A DNA stretch of 64,000 bases. Origin: Guillardia theta CCMP2712. Taxonomy: Eukaryota > Cryptophyceae > Pyrenomonadales > Geminigeraceae. Both the position numbers and the translations under genes were made by a program. The stretch is from positions 174,036 to 238,035 of the forward strand of contig NW_005434580.1 in the NCBI RefSeq assembly GCF_000315625.1. The letters are read 5' to 3'. How positions within the stretch are numbered: position 1 is the stretch's first letter; each line of letters starts with the position of its first letter. Shown one piece after another: positions 63,556 to 64,000 of this stretch. The notes under the pieces were generated by a model. That model saw nothing but the letters and a program-made list of their open reading frames with translations, did not search any database and was not told where the DNA came from.

Positions 63556-64000
63556 TCCTTTGGGCCGCCGAGGCTCCAACTCACTCTGACCGACCCGGCG
63601 TCCGACCCGGCGCTCGCGGCAGTCGGAGGGCTGATGAAGTATGCGTTCTGAGGGTGGCTGGTATAAAGCGGTAGTTCCATATCCTCCGAAAGTACTTCGA
63701 AATCATCTTACTACTTTCAAATGGTAACAATGGAGTTTTGTATAAACAAATCGGACTCCGAGGCGGACGGTAAACGGGACTGGCGGGCTCGCCTCAGAGC
63801 GTTGGACAAAAATACTGATTCCCGCGGCCCGTCACCTCAGGATGGAGGAGCTAGAGGAGGGTCCATGATCACTCTGGTATCTATTTAGACCCCCTCCCTC
63901 TCGCTGATGTTTCATCCGTTGATATCACTCGAGCTCACCCACTGTAGAGGAAAGTGGTTAAGAAGCTCCGTACTCATGTCTTTGAAAACCTGAAGATACC

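Larger units (their letters stand above)
60665..64000. repeat. Tandem segmental duplication, ~1.8-kb units
   Basis: GTCTCATTCATGACACATCG starts both units, at about 60664 and 62519. Identity then continues past the gene into the 3' flank, and copy 2 is still matching copy 1 (62172-62192) at the window end. Units are offset by 1808 bases late in the match and about 1855 early, the difference being the deletion in copy 2. Confidence 0.9.

Overview
The window is nuclear DNA of a single-celled eukaryote, probably an alga, carrying a large AT-rich DNA virus-like insertion. The flanks are GC-rich, full of microsatellites and minisatellites. Their genes are cut by short GT-AG introns of about 50-150 bases. 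Recognisable host genes are an ESCRT-III SNF7/CHMP4 subunit, a GPN3-type GTPase, a TRMO/TsaA-type tRNA methyltransferase, a Tudor-like/BAH/SET chromatin protein, an STI1-domain protein with a signal-like N-terminus, and a membrane-anchored collagen/PA14-repeat protein. A cryptophyte such as Guillardia theta would fit, but that is a guess; nothing here fixes the species.

Layout. 1-12.7 kb: host DNA with poorly recognisable spliced genes, a trinucleotide tract (5.15-5.54 kb), an array of ~105-bp coiled-coil repeats (6.1-7.03 kb), a 27-bp minisatellite (8.72-9.59 kb) and the STI1 gene (9.98-11.47 kb, minus). 12,753-38,801: the inserted element, intronless and tightly packed. 38.88-43.49 kb: host collagen/PA14 gene (minus), its 3' end only 80 bases from the element. 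44.7-46.0 kb SNF7; 46.95-47.51 kb unrecognised gene; 48.25-49.98 kb GPN3; 50.7-51.2 kb microsatellites with a 118-base assembly gap; 52.1-55.8 kb Tudor-like/BAH/SET gene; 56.2-57.9 kb TRMO (minus); 60.36-64 kb an unrecognised gene and its ~1.8-kb tandem duplicate.

The element is a Polinton-like virus (PLV). It encodes a primase-polymerase/SF3 helicase, a tyrosine recombinase in two reading frames, a GIY-YIG nuclease, two tandem double-jelly-roll capsid paralogues, an FtsK/HerA (A32-like) packaging ATPase, glutaredoxin, a DUF5754-like protein, a candidate minor capsid protein, a membrane protein and two very large fibres. One fibre ends in a peptidase-S74 chaperone. The other, 1,994 residues long, carries collagen, LamG-like and PA14-like domains.

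The most unusual structure is a pair of ~810-bp repeats in direct (not inverted) orientation at 12,753-13,566 and 32,008-32,816. Each runs right up to the ATG of the next gene. They bracket a 19.25-kb unit holding the whole replication, packaging and capsid set, with the 1,994-residue fibre outside that unit against host DNA. Also notable are a long inverted repeat with iterons just downstream of the primase-helicase (candidate origin), a frameshift in the recombinase, a recurrent [A/T]ATAAATG start context, short 3' hairpins, and PA14 plus collagen in both the viral fibre and the host gene facing it.
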